From positions 1 through 9,360 of the forward strand of contig JAGGWU010000158.1 in NCBI GenBank assembly GCA_021163465.1: a DNA stretch of 9,360 nucleotides, read 5' to 3'. Positions 1-6,642 of this stretch are shown here, piece after piece. Made by a program: the position numbers and the translations under genes. Source of the stretch: Candidatus Bipolaricaulota bacterium (lineage in GTDB: Bacteria; Bipolaricaulota; Bipolaricaulia; Bipolaricaulales; Bipolaricaulaceae). Within the stretch, counting starts at the first letter, position 1, and each line of letters starts with the position of its first letter. The notes below the pieces were generated by a model. It saw only the letters and a list, made by a program, of their open reading frames with translations. It searched no databases and was not told where the DNA came from.

Positions 1-1
1 A

Positions 2-217
2 CCGGGGATGCAGTACCTGGAACTCAGGCCCTACATCGAGAACGGGGTGAGGCTGGCCATCGAGCGGAAGCCCCTGTGCAAGCCCGACTGTAAGGGGATC
101 TGTCCCCATTGCGGCGCGAACCTGAACGTCGAAGGACACAAACTGGGCTGTCAGGCCTTGGAGAAGGAGGTGGACCCCCGCTGGGCGAAGCTAAAGGAGC
201 TGCTCACGTCCCAGTGA
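2..217 (+). CDS. YceD/DUF177 family protein, C-terminal part (5' end outside window)
   Basis: The reading frame is open from the first complete codon at base 2 and ends at TGA 215-217. The 70-odd residues seen match the C-terminal end of YceD/DUF177 proteins. They show a cysteine cluster of the form C-x3-C-x-G-x-C-x2-C-G-x-N-L-N, then a further Cys and a basic tail of the form DPRWAKLKELL. The four closely spaced cysteines suggest metal binding, but this is inferred. The family is linked to 23S rRNA accumulation and usually lies directly upstream of rpmF (ribosomal protein L32). Here ruvC follows instead, starting within the last codons. The in-frame ATG at base 8 is probably internal, because family members are usually more than twice this length. 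Family assignment is fairly secure; the exact role is not. Confidence 0.75.
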   Translation, partial: PGMQYLELRPYIENGVRLAIERKPLCKPDCKGICPHCGANLNVEGHKLGCQALEKEVDPRWAKLKELLTSQ

Positions 218-675
218 GGGCCTTGGGCGTAGACCCCGGGCTTTCCGCCACCGGGTACGGGGTGGTGGAGGGGAAAGGGGTTGAGTTCCGGCTCCTCGCC
301 AGGGGGACGATCCGCACGAGTTCCCGGGAGCCGCTTCCCGCGCGGCTTAGGCATATCTTTGCCGTGTTGGAGAGGATCGTGCGGGAACATGAGCCCCACG
401 TAGTGGCGGTGGAGGAGGTGTTCTTAGCCAAGAACGTCTCCGCGGGGATGCTCACCGCCCAGGTCGCGGGGATTGTGGCCCTTTTGGCTGACGGACGGGA
501 GTTCTACAGCTTCTCCCCGCGACAGGTGAAAAAGTTCATCTGTGGCTACGGGGATGCCCCTAAAGCCCAGGTCCTGGGAATGGTGGAACATCTCCTGGGG
601 ATCGATGGGCTGGGGTCGGACCACGCCGCCGATGCTTTGGCGTTGGCGGTATGCGCGCTCCTTTCCAGGCGATGA
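214..675 (+). CDS. ruvC: Crossover junction endodeoxyribonuclease RuvC
   Basis: RuvC cuts Holliday junctions symmetrically, normally acting with the RuvAB branch-migration complex to finish recombinational repair. The 153-residue product starts in the typical way (VRALGVDPGLSATGYG). It carries the expected acidic and histidine active site: D7, E67 in AVEEVFLAKN, H137 and D140 in SDHAADALALA. His in place of the first Asp of the C-terminal pair is the arrangement known from Thermus RuvC; E. coli has Asp. The PRQVKK...GYGDAPKAQV segment (about 102-120) is the conserved basic region. I chose the GTG at 214 because the protein starts there in the family. The frame stays open upstream to 109, but those residues overlap the DUF177 gene and are not RuvC-like. 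An AAAGGAG at 193-199 lies 14 bases upstream, rather far, so translational coupling through the GTGA overlap is likely. It also overlaps polA by ATGA. No ruvA or ruvB is in the window. It is slightly shorter than the usual 160-175 residues. Confidence 0.93.
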   Translation: MRALGVDPGLSATGYGVVEGKGVEFRLLARGTIRTSSREPLPARLRHIFAVLERIVREHEPHVVAVEEVFLAKNVSAGMLTAQVAGIVALLADGREFYSFSPRQVKKFICGYGDAPKAQVLGMVEHLLGIDGLGSDHAADALALAVCALLSRR

Positions 676-3398
676 CGATCTACGAGCTTTTGGGAATAGA
701 GGAAGTGCCGGAGAGGCTCCTTTTGATCGACGGACACTCGGCCCTCTTCCGCTCCTTCTATGCCCTCCCCGAGCTTACTACCTCCAAAGGCATGCCGGTG
801 AACGCCATTTACGGGTTCGCCCGCACCCTGCTTATGGCCTTGAGGGAGTATCCGTCCAAGTACGTGGTGGTGGCGTTCGACGCCAAAGGGCCCACCCTGC
901 GCCACGAGGCCTATGCCGAGTACAAGGCCACCCGCAAGGAAATGCCCGATCCCCTCAAAGTACAGCTCCCGGTGGTGAAGGAGCTGGTGGATGTGTTCGG
1001 TTTGAAGCGCCTGGAGCTCGAGGGGTATGAGGCCGACGACATCATGGCCACCCTATCCAAGCTCGCCGAGAAAAGCGGCGTTCCCGCCCTGAACCTGACG
1101 GGCGACAAGGACATGGCCCAGCTCGTCTCGGACAAGGTCTTTATCCTAAAGCCCGGGCGTCGGCCCACCGATCGGCTGGAGCTTTTGGATCGCCGGGGGA
1201 TCGAGGAACGGTATGGGGTGCCCCCCGAAAAGATCGTGGACCTTTTGGCCCTGGTGGGAGACTCCATCGACAACGTCCCCGGGGTGAAGGGGATCGGCGA
1301 GAAGACCGCGAGGAAGCTCCTTCAGCAGTACGGCTCGCTTGAGGGGGTGCTTTCCGCGGCGGAGCGGATCCCCAACAAGCGCGTGGCCGAGGCCCTGAGG
1401 GCCCACCGGGAGGAGGCCCTGCTTTCTAAGGACCTCGTGCGCCTGAAGGACGCTCCCCTGGAGGTATCGCTTGAGGAGTGTGTCCCGCAAACATTGGATC
1501 TGGAGCGGCTGGTGCGGTTCCTGGGGGAGCTCGAGTTCTTTTCCATCATCCGGGAGTTGGACCTCGAGAAGCGCTACCGGAAGCTGCGGGAAGAGGAGGC
1601 GGCGGGGCAAAGGAAGCCTGAATACAAGGCCATTTTGGACCAAGGCGCCTTCGAGGAGCTCCTTTCCCGGCTTGGAAACGCCGAGGAGTTCGCCCTGGAC
1701 CTCGAGACCACCGGCAAAGATCCCTTCTCCGCCGAGATCGTGGGCATTGCCCTCTCCTTCTCCCCTTATGAGGGCTTCTACATCCCGGTGGCCCATAACT
1801 ACCTCGGTGCCCCGTCGCAGCTTTCGTTGGATTACGTGCTCGCGAGGCTCCGGCCGTTTCTCGAGGACGAACGACACCGTGTGATCGGCCAAAACCTGAA
1901 ATACGACATGGAGGTTCTGGCCAACTACGGGATCACCCTCCGGGGCATCTCCTTCGACGCCATGATCGCCCACTGGCTCCTTAACCCCGATGCTCCATCC
2001 CATGCCCTCGAGGTGATCGCCCAAGAGGTATTGGGGGAGCGGGTCCAGAAGTACAAGGAGCTCCTCGCGGCCGGGGGAGAGCGGGGGATGGAGGAGGTCC
2101 CGGTGGAGAGGGCCACCGCCTATGCCGCCGCCGACGCCGAGGTGATCACGCGGCTGGTGGGGCCACTGCGGAAACGCCTCGAAGAAAACGAGCTGGTGAA
2201 GCTTTACGAAGAGGTGGAGCTCCCCCTGATCGAGGTCCTGGCGTGGATGGAGCGCCGCGGGGTGCTTCTGGACGTTGAGGTGCTCAGGGAACAGGCCAAG
2301 GAGCTCGAGGTCATGTTGGAAAAGCTCAGGGAGGAGCTTTACGAGCTCGCCGGGACCCGGTTCAACCCCAACTCCACCCCCCAGGTGCGGGAGGTGCTCT
2401 ATGAGCGCCTGAAGCTTCCGGTGATCGCCAAGACCAAGACCGGCCCCTCCACCGACGCGTACGTGTTGCGCGAGCTTTCCCGGATGCACGAGCTCCCCGC
2501 CAAGCTCCTGGCTTACCGGGAGCTGGAGAAGCTGCGGAACACCTACGTGGAGAAACTGCCCCAATACGTGAACCCCAAGACGGGCCGGATCCACACCTCC
2601 TTCAACCAGACCGGCACCGCCACCGGGAGGCTCTCCTCCTCGGAGCCGAACCTACAGAATATCCCGCTGCGGGAGGGCCTCATCGATATCCGCCGGGCGT
2701 TCGTGGCCGCAAAGGGGAAGGTCTTGATCGGGGCCGACTACTCCCAGATCGAGCTCCGGGTGCTGGCGCACCTATCGGGGGACGAGAACCTGATCGAGAC
2801 CTTCAAGCGGGGGGAGGACCTGCACCGCCGCACGGCGGCGGAGATCTTCGGGGTGCCCCCGGAAAAGGTGGACTCCCGGATGAGGTCGGTGGCCAAGCGG
2901 GTGAACTTCGGGATCGTGTACGGGATCACCCCATACGGCCTCGCCCGGGACCAGGGGATCCCCCAAGAAGAGGCGAAGAAGTTCATCGAGAGGTTCTTCG
3001 CCGCTTATCCCAAGGTGAAGGAGTACATCGACCGCACCGTGAGGGAGGTGGAGGAGCGGGGGTATGCGGTGACAATCCTGGGACGCAAGCGGTGGATCCA
3101 GGCCCCCGGAGGGAAGCTGGTGGGGGCGGCGCGCCGCAACGCCATCAACGCCCCGGTGCAGGGGTCTGCGGCCGATATCATGAAGCTGGCGATGTTGGAG
3201 TGTCACAGGCTGTGGAAGGCCGGAAAACTCCCGGCGGAGATGATCCTCCAGGTACACGACGAGCTTATCTTCGAAGTGGACGAGGACCTCGCCGGGGAAG
3301 CGGGGGAGACCATCAAGGAAGCGATGGAGGGGGTTTACGAGCTCGCGGCACCCCTCAAGGTGGACATCAAGATCGGCCCCAACTGGGCCGAGATTTGA
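672..3398 (+). CDS. polA: DNA polymerase I with 5'-nuclease, proofreading and polymerase domains
   Basis: A full-length 908-residue family A polymerase, which removes RNA primers and fills gaps in replication and excision repair. The 5'-nuclease domain spans about 15-300 (LLIDGHSALFRSFYALP; YEADDIMATL near 119; LTGDKDMAQL near 142; helix-hairpin-helix VGDSIDNVPGVKGIGEKTA near 195). The 3'-5' exonuclease domain (about 320-500) keeps all motifs: D343 and E345 (ALDLETTG), N408 and D412 (GQNLKYD), Y484 and D488 (YAAAD). Proofreading should therefore be active, unlike Thermus PolA. The polymerase domain has motif A (D689 in GADYSQIELR), motif B (R738, K742, F746, Y750) and motif C (H862, D863 in VHDELIFEV). 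Phe at 746 matches E. coli F762, the residue that discriminates against dideoxynucleotides. The ATG at 672 overlaps the ruvC stop (ATGA) and has no Shine-Dalgarno sequence of its own, implying translational coupling. An in-frame ATG at 651 lies inside ruvC and is less likely. Confidence 0.97.
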   Translation: MTIYELLGIEEVPERLLLIDGHSALFRSFYALPELTTSKGMPVNAIYGFARTLLMALREYPSKYVVVAFDAKGPTLRHEAYAEYKATRKEMPDPLKVQLPVVKELVDVFGLKRLELEGYEADDIMATLSKLAEKSGVPALNLTGDKDMAQLVSDKVFILKPGRRPTDRLELLDRRGIEERYGVPPEKIVDLLALVGDSIDNVPGVKGIGEKTARKLLQQYGSLEGVLSAAERIPNKRVAEALRAHREEALLSKDLVRLKDAPLEVSLEECVPQTLDLERLVRFLGELEFFSIIRELDLEKRYRKLREEEAAGQRKPEYKAILDQGAFEELLSRLGNAEEFALDLETTGKDPFSAEIVGIALSFSPYEGFYIPVAHNYLGAPSQLSLDYVLARLRPFLEDERHRVIGQNLKYDMEVLANYGITLRGISFDAMIAHWLLNPDAPSHALEVIAQEVLGERVQKYKELLAAGGERGMEEVPVERATAYAAADAEVITRLVGPLRKRLEENELVKLYEEVELPLIEVLAWMERRGVLLDVEVLREQAKELEVMLEKLREELYELAGTRFNPNSTPQVREVLYERLKLPVIAKTKTGPSTDAYVLRELSRMHELPAKLLAYRELEKLRNTYVEKLPQYVNPKTGRIHTSFNQTGTATGRLSSSEPNLQNIPLREGLIDIRRAFVAAKGKVLIGADYSQIELRVLAHLSGDENLIETFKRGEDLHRRTAAEIFGVPPEKVDSRMRSVAKRVNFGIVYGITPYGLARDQGIPQEEAKKFIERFFAAYPKVKEYIDRTVREVEERGYAVTILGRKRWIQAPGGKLVGAARRNAINAPVQGSAADIMKLAMLECHRLWKAGKLPAEMILQVHDELIFEVDEDLAGEAGETIKEAMEGVYELAAPLKVDIKIGPNWAEI

Positions 3399-3484
3399 GA
3401 CCTGTACCACCCTTTTGTGAAAAGAACCGGCGACGATCTCTATTGGGATACCTGGACAAAATTCTATATTTAGTTTTTGCAATT

Positions 3485-3515
3485 TTTCTGAGCTTTTCAG
3501 AGACCACTTTTTTTT
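3485..3515 (+). terminator. Weak rho-independent terminator candidate after polA
   Basis: TCTGA (3487-3491) pairs with TCAGA (3497-3501) across a five-base loop GCTTT. The stem can be lengthened to seven pairs by one G-U and one A-U pair (3485-3503). Four bases later comes an uninterrupted run of eight T (3508-3515). Position after the polA stop and the T run suit a terminator for the DUF177-ruvC-polA unit. The stem is AT-rich and separated from the T run, so its strength is doubtful. Confidence 0.45.
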
Positions 3516-3521
3516 CCTATG

Positions 3522-3567
3522 CCCCGCACCGGCTTCTGCCCGTGCTGAGGGGGCGGGGATGCAGAAG
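3522..3567 (+). other. Interleaved inverted repeats, possible RNA pseudoknot
   Basis: CCCCGC (3522-3527) is complementary to GCGGGG (3553-3558), and CTTCTGC (3533-3539) is complementary to GCAGAAG (3561-3567). The pairs are interleaved (a, b, a', b'), which is the topology of a pseudoknot. A competing hairpin also exists: GCAC 3526-3529 with GTGC 3542-3545, extended by GG/CC beyond one C-C mismatch. The two-base link between the right arms is short for a classic H-type pseudoknot. In a GC-rich region part of this pairing may be chance. No known riboswitch or RNA family was recognised. Confidence 0.25.
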
Positions 3568-3669
3568 AGGCCCAAGGTGGCGGCGGCTGAAGGGAAACGC
3601 GAAGAAGGGCGGACCCGGAGGGGCCACCGCGGGGGAGGATCCCCGACGCTAAGAGTTTGCTCCAAAGGG

Positions 3670-3681
3670 GAACCCGGTTTC
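3670..3681. promoter_or_regulatory. CG-centred imperfect palindrome upstream of the regulator
   Basis: GAACCCGGTTTC is a 12-base palindrome around a central CG with one mismatched pair, lying about 60 bases before the regulator's start. It resembles the GAAA-n-CG-n-TTTC style of LacI-family operators, so it could be an autoregulatory site. Its half-sites are not the same as those of the stronger candidate at 4778-4787, which weakens the case that one protein binds both. Confidence 0.25.
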
Positions 3682-3742
3682 TTTAGACGGGCCCGGAGGA
3701 TGATTGCTCAATTGTTGCCCAATGGGTAGGATAATCGCTGTG

Positions 3743-4741
3743 ATGAGGGTTACCATCCACGAGATCGCTCGGAGGGCCGGGGTTTCGCCTTCCACAGTAT
3801 CTCGGGCCTTGAACGGCAAGGGGCGGATGCGGCCGGAGACCCGGGAACGGATCCTGCGAATCGCCCGGGAGCTCAACTACCGTCCCAACGCCCACGCCCG
3901 GGGATTGGCCACCAAGAAGACCCACTGTGTAGGGGTGGGCATCAGCGAGAGGCACATGCCCGTGAAGAGGTCCTTCTACAACGTGATCCTCTCCTCACTG
4001 GAATCGACGTTGGCTTCCTACGGTTATCACCTCGTGTTCTCCGTGCTTCACAACGAGGAAATCCCCCGCTGTATCAGCGAAGGGCGCGTCGACGGCTTCA
4101 TCATTTTGGGCACGGATGTGCAGCGGTCGCTGGTACGGACTTTGGTCAAACGTGTGCCCATCTTGCTCGTCGACAACCACCTGCCGGGGGTAGACGCCAT
4201 CGCTGTGGACAACACCGGAGGCGCTTATTTCGCCGTGGAGCACCTCATCTCCCACGGGCACCGCAGGATAGCTTTCATGGTGGAGACCATGGGCGATCCC
4301 AATTTCGAGGAAAGATTTTTGGGATACCGCAAAGCCCTGGAAGACCACGGGATCTCCTTCGATGAGCGGTTGGTGGTAGAGGGGAGGCGTGAGCGGGGCT
4401 TTGTCCGCATAGCCGTCCGTAAATTCCTGGAGATAAAACCGCTCCCCACTGCCATCTTCGCGGCCAACGATTACACGGCTGCGGGGGCCATCTCCCTCCT
4501 GCGGGAGGAAGGGCTGCGGGTCCCCGAGGACGTGGCCGTTGTGGGCTTCGACGATGGTGAGGTGGCGGCCTATATATCTCCGCCTTTGACAACCGTTTTC
4601 GTCCCCCGGGGCGACATGGGACGCCTGGCCGCGCTGCGTATGGTGGAGCTCCTGGAGGGAAAGGAGAAGAGGCCGCGTTCCATCGTCCTCGCCCCTGAGT
4701 TGGTGCGACGCCGCTCCTGTGGGTGCCGCTACGTCACTTGA
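3743..4741 (+). CDS. LacI/GalR-family transcriptional regulator
   Basis: A 332-residue repressor-type regulator of normal family length. Residues 3-24 form the LacI helix-turn-helix (VTIHEIARRAGVSPSTVSRA), followed by the hinge region (PNAHARGLATKKT, about 48-60). From about 61 on is a periplasmic-binding-protein-like effector domain, with the family marks FLGYRKALEDHGI (192-204), TAIFAANDYTAAGA (236-249), VGFDDGEVAAYISPPLTTV (267-285) and the end RRRSCGC. Such proteins usually bind sugars or sugar derivatives and lose DNA affinity on binding. I chose ATG 3743 because it puts the helix-turn-helix at the usual distance from the N-terminus; in-frame TTG 3704 and ATG 3722 would add a tail of atypical sequence. 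A possible AGGA lies 11 bases upstream. The stop codon sits inside the -35 element of the transporter promoter. The adjacent transporter is the obvious target. The effector is unknown. Confidence 0.93.
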   Translation: MRVTIHEIARRAGVSPSTVSRALNGKGRMRPETRERILRIARELNYRPNAHARGLATKKTHCVGVGISERHMPVKRSFYNVILSSLESTLASYGYHLVFSVLHNEEIPRCISEGRVDGFIILGTDVQRSLVRTLVKRVPILLVDNHLPGVDAIAVDNTGGAYFAVEHLISHGHRRIAFMVETMGDPNFEERFLGYRKALEDHGISFDERLVVEGRRERGFVRIAVRKFLEIKPLPTAIFAANDYTAAGAISLLREEGLRVPEDVAVVGFDDGEVAAYISPPLTTVFVPRGDMGRLAALRMVELLEGKEKRPRSIVLAPELVRRRSCGCRYVT

Positions 4742-4767
4742 CACTCCTTTCGCTACGGACCTATACT
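4738..4767 (+). promoter_or_regulatory. Sigma-70-type promoter of the transporter operon
   Basis: A consensus -35 box TTGACA (4738-4743) and a -10 box TATACT (4762-4767; five of six match TATAAT) are separated by 18 bases. The expected start of transcription is near 4774, giving a leader of about 85 bases before the binding-protein gene. The -35 box overlaps the last codon and stop of the LacI-family gene. This is the best promoter in the window and faces the transport genes. Confidence 0.75.
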
Positions 4768-4777
4768 CCTCAATGGA

Positions 4778-4787
4778 CAACCGCTTG
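4778..4787. promoter_or_regulatory. Candidate LacI-family operator
   Basis: CAACCGCTTG fits CAA-n-CG-n-TTG, the CG-centred core seen in operators of many LacI-family members (PurR sites contain CAAACGTTTG). It begins 10 bases after the -10 box and covers roughly +5 to +14 of the expected transcript, a classic blocking position. It lies directly downstream of a LacI-family gene. Outside the ten bases the symmetry is poor. Confidence 0.5.
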
Positions 4788-4843
4788 CTCAAAGGGGGGT
4801 GAGAGGAGGGAGGGTAGATCGGCATTCCACACTTTCGTGGTCC

Positions 4844-4851
4844 AAAGGAGG
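4844..4851 (+). promoter_or_regulatory. Strong ribosome binding site deciding the binding-protein start
   Basis: AAAGGAGG lies seven bases before ATG 4859 and is near-perfect. It settles the start there and not at the in-frame GTG 4799, which would put 20 hydrophilic residues ahead of the signal peptide. A small inverted repeat, CCAC 4827-4830 with GTGG 4837-4840, ends three bases before it. A second purine-rich run at 4801-4814 has no start codon at a useful distance. Confidence 0.8.
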
Positions 4852-4858
4852 GAGTACT

Positions 4859-6631
4859 ATGTGGCGTAAGCTGGCTTTAGTGGCGTTAATCGGCGGTTTA
4901 TTGGGTCTGGGTGTTGAAGCCCAGGGCGTTTATTTCCATGGGGCGGCCGGATGGGAACCCCCACCCCTCTACCACGGGAACCACTTCGCCCCGGGTGGGG
5001 TCGGGGGAGCCTATTGGTGGGTCTTCGAGCCCCTTTTCGTCTACGTCCCCGGCCCGGGCGACACGATCCCCTCAGGGATCTTCGCCGGCCGCGATCGGAT
5101 GATCCCGAGGCTCGCCGTCTCCTACGATGACACCCCCGAGGCCTTCATCGTCAAGCTCCGCGAGGGGGTGAAGTGGCACGACGGCCAGCCCTTCACCTCC
5201 AAGGACGTGCTGTGCACCTTCAAGATCGGGTACCTGAAACGCTGGGCGATCTGGAAGTACTTGGACAGGATCGAGATCCCGGACGATTACACCGTGATCT
5301 TCTATTGGAAGGCGCCCACCCCCTTCGCCAAGCCCCTGGTCGCCGGGCAGACAATCCGCTGGCCCTACCACATCTACGGCAAGTGGGCCGACAGGGTCGA
5401 TATCACCGTCCCCACCGAGGAGGAGCCGAACAAATCCGTCACTGAGGAGCTCCTCAACTTTAAGCCGGAGAAGCCCATCGGCACCGGGCCCTTCATGTTG
5501 AAGGAGGTCACGGCCTCCGAGATGTTGTTGGTCAAGTTCCCCGACTATTGGGCCGCCGATAAGGTCGAGTTCGATGGGGTGAAGCTCCTGCGCTGGACCA
5601 ACAACTACGTGGTCTGGGGCTACCTGCTGGGCGGTGAGCTTGACGCGGCGCATCCGGCCACCAGGCGCGACATCACCGAGGCCATCCTGAAGTTGCCGGG
5701 GATGAAGCTCGCCACCCCCACCGACTTGGCCGGGTTCTGTCTGGCGTTTAACCTCAGGGAGACCCTGCCCGACGGCAGGCCCAACCCCTTCTTGAACCTG
5801 AAGTTCCGCCAGGCCATCGCCTACGCCATCGACCGGGCGGAGCTCGCCGAGGCCACCTATTGGGCCGGCCTCCCCATCACCGACTACGCCACCGGCCTCC
5901 TCGAGTCGATGAGGGCCGCCTGGGGCGTGACGGATGGGTGGATGAAGGAGAACCTCACCGACTACTCCTATGACCCCGAGAAGGCGGCTGCCCTCCTCGA
6001 GGAACTCGGTTACAAGAAGGGGCCCGACGGGATCTGGGAGGACGCACAGGGCAATGACCTGAAGTTCGGCTTGGTCTGCCATGCCGGCTACTCCGACTGG
6101 GTGATCGCCATCGACAACATCGCCTCCCAGCTCAAGGAGTTCGGGATAATAATCGAGCCCGAGACCAGGCCGGGCTCCATCTACTGGAAGTCGATCCGTG
6201 CCGGCAACTTCGACCTCTGCATGGAGTGGACCGCCACCTCCTGGGGCTACGCCCACCCCTGGGCCGAGCTCCGGCGCACCCTCCACGTGGACGGAGACAC
6301 CGGCAAGACGATCGGCCTTGCCGAGACCCCGTATGTCTTTATCGGTCCCGATGGCAAGCCCGTGGATACCACCACCCTAGTTGACCAGCTCGGGGCCACC
6401 TTCGACCCCCAAAAGCAGGTCGAGCTGATCAAGACCCTGGCCTGGATCCACAACGAGAACCTGCCGGTCCTCCCCTTCGTGGAGAAGCGGATCATGATCT
6501 TCCACCGTGAGGGGATCCGGGTGGCCGGCTGGCCCGCCCTTGACGATCCGGCCTGGCTCCTGGCCCCTGGTGGTATCGAGCGCTTCTACACCACGTTGAT
6601 GATCGAGGGCGTGCTCAAGGCGGTAAAGTAA
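4859..6631 (+). CDS. Exported solute-binding protein of a Dpp/Opp-type ABC transporter (SBP family 5)
   Basis: This 590-residue protein captures the substrate outside the inner membrane and delivers it to the permeases encoded downstream. Residues 1-21 are a Sec signal peptide (MWRK, hydrophobic core LALVALIGGLLGLG, then VEA before a likely cut at A21-Q22). No lipobox cysteine is present, so it should be soluble in a periplasm and not lipid-anchored. Family-5 marks include PRLAVSYDD (83-91), LREGVKWHDGQPFTSKDV (100-117), GTGPFMLKEV, FRQAIAYAIDRAELAEATYWAG in the middle, and AAALLEELGYKKGPDGIW. It is rich in tryptophan (25 Trp, including YWW at 52-54), in keeping with aromatic stacking on sugar rings. 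Some Opp-like proteins (for example CbtA-type cellobiose binders) carry oligosaccharides. With a LacI-family gene upstream I favour an oligosaccharide over a peptide, but the substrate is not shown by the sequence. A strong hairpin follows the stop, which would favour expression of this gene over the permeases. Confidence 0.93.
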   Translation: MWRKLALVALIGGLLGLGVEAQGVYFHGAAGWEPPPLYHGNHFAPGGVGGAYWWVFEPLFVYVPGPGDTIPSGIFAGRDRMIPRLAVSYDDTPEAFIVKLREGVKWHDGQPFTSKDVLCTFKIGYLKRWAIWKYLDRIEIPDDYTVIFYWKAPTPFAKPLVAGQTIRWPYHIYGKWADRVDITVPTEEEPNKSVTEELLNFKPEKPIGTGPFMLKEVTASEMLLVKFPDYWAADKVEFDGVKLLRWTNNYVVWGYLLGGELDAAHPATRRDITEAILKLPGMKLATPTDLAGFCLAFNLRETLPDGRPNPFLNLKFRQAIAYAIDRAELAEATYWAGLPITDYATGLLESMRAAWGVTDGWMKENLTDYSYDPEKAAALLEELGYKKGPDGIWEDAQGNDLKFGLVCHAGYSDWVIAIDNIASQLKEFGIIIEPETRPGSIYWKSIRAGNFDLCMEWTATSWGYAHPWAELRRTLHVDGDTGKTIGLAETPYVFIGPDGKPVDTTTLVDQLGATFDPQKQVELIKTLAWIHNENLPVLPFVEKRIMIFHREGIRVAGWPALDDPAWLLAPGGIERFYTTLMIEGVLKAVK

Positions 6632-6642
6632 AGGGCATGGGG

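Larger units (their letters stand above)
3399..3742. other. Non-coding gap between polA and the LacI-family regulator
   Basis: I see no credible protein gene, tRNA or common RNA gene on either strand here. The gap has three parts. Bases 3399-3460 are mixed and contain a small CTTTT-GTG-AAAAG hairpin at 3412-3424. Bases 3461-3515 are very AT-rich for this genome (14 of 55 bases are G or C), with a terminator-like hairpin and a T8 run. Bases 3521-3645 are GC- and purine-rich and hold several inverted repeats: CCCCGC 3522-3527 with GCGGGG 3553-3558; CTTCTGC 3533-3539 with GCAGAAG 3561-3567; GGTGGC 3576-3581 with GCCACC 3623-3628; and GGGG-AGGAT-CCCC near 3632-3644. The last hundred bases should include the regulator's promoter, but none is clear. 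One weak option is TTGCTC 3704-3709, 17 bases, TAGGAT 3727-3732, giving an almost leaderless transcript. Confidence 0.8.

Noticed and set aside
1146..2594. A 482-codon open frame on the minus strand inside polA
   Set aside because: It is a mirror of polA codon bias in GC-rich DNA: low complexity (His, Leu, Gly, Pro), no recognisable domain, and the plus-strand polA is intact across it.
3521..3570. Resemblance to a TPP riboswitch (GCTGAGG in a GC-rich stem region)
   Set aside because: The second conserved half (CTGATCTGGATAATGCC type) is absent, and the GCTGAG is followed by GGGG, not the expected sequence.
3580..3650. Possible cobalamin riboswitch (GAAGGGAAACGC and GGCCACCGC segments)
   Set aside because: The core elements of that class are not in the right order or spacing, and the regulated gene would not fit.
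3092..3652. A 186-codon plus-strand frame running from polA into the gap
   Set aside because: It is out of frame with polA, Gly/Arg-rich, and its gap portion contains translated T runs and no domain.
2772..3665. A 297-codon minus-strand frame covering the polA end and the following gap
   Set aside because: Most of it lies opposite conserved polymerase motifs; the part in the gap is simple basic sequence without family resemblance.
3700..3729. Nine-codon leader peptide (ATG at 3700, stop TAG at 3727) after a GGAGG
   Set aside because: The GGAGG directly abuts the ATG, leaving no spacer, and the peptide has no run of codons suggesting attenuation.
3399..3742. Possible tRNA, SRP RNA, tmRNA or RNase P RNA in the gap
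   Set aside because: I looked for the T-loop GTTCGA, the SRP GGAAGCAGC, the tmRNA ends and the RNase P GAGGAAAGTCC signatures on both strands and saw none.
5072..6286. A 404-codon open frame on the minus strand inside the binding-protein gene
   Set aside because: It has Gly-, Val- and Leu-heavy composition, no known motifs, and lies entirely opposite a complete, recognisable gene.
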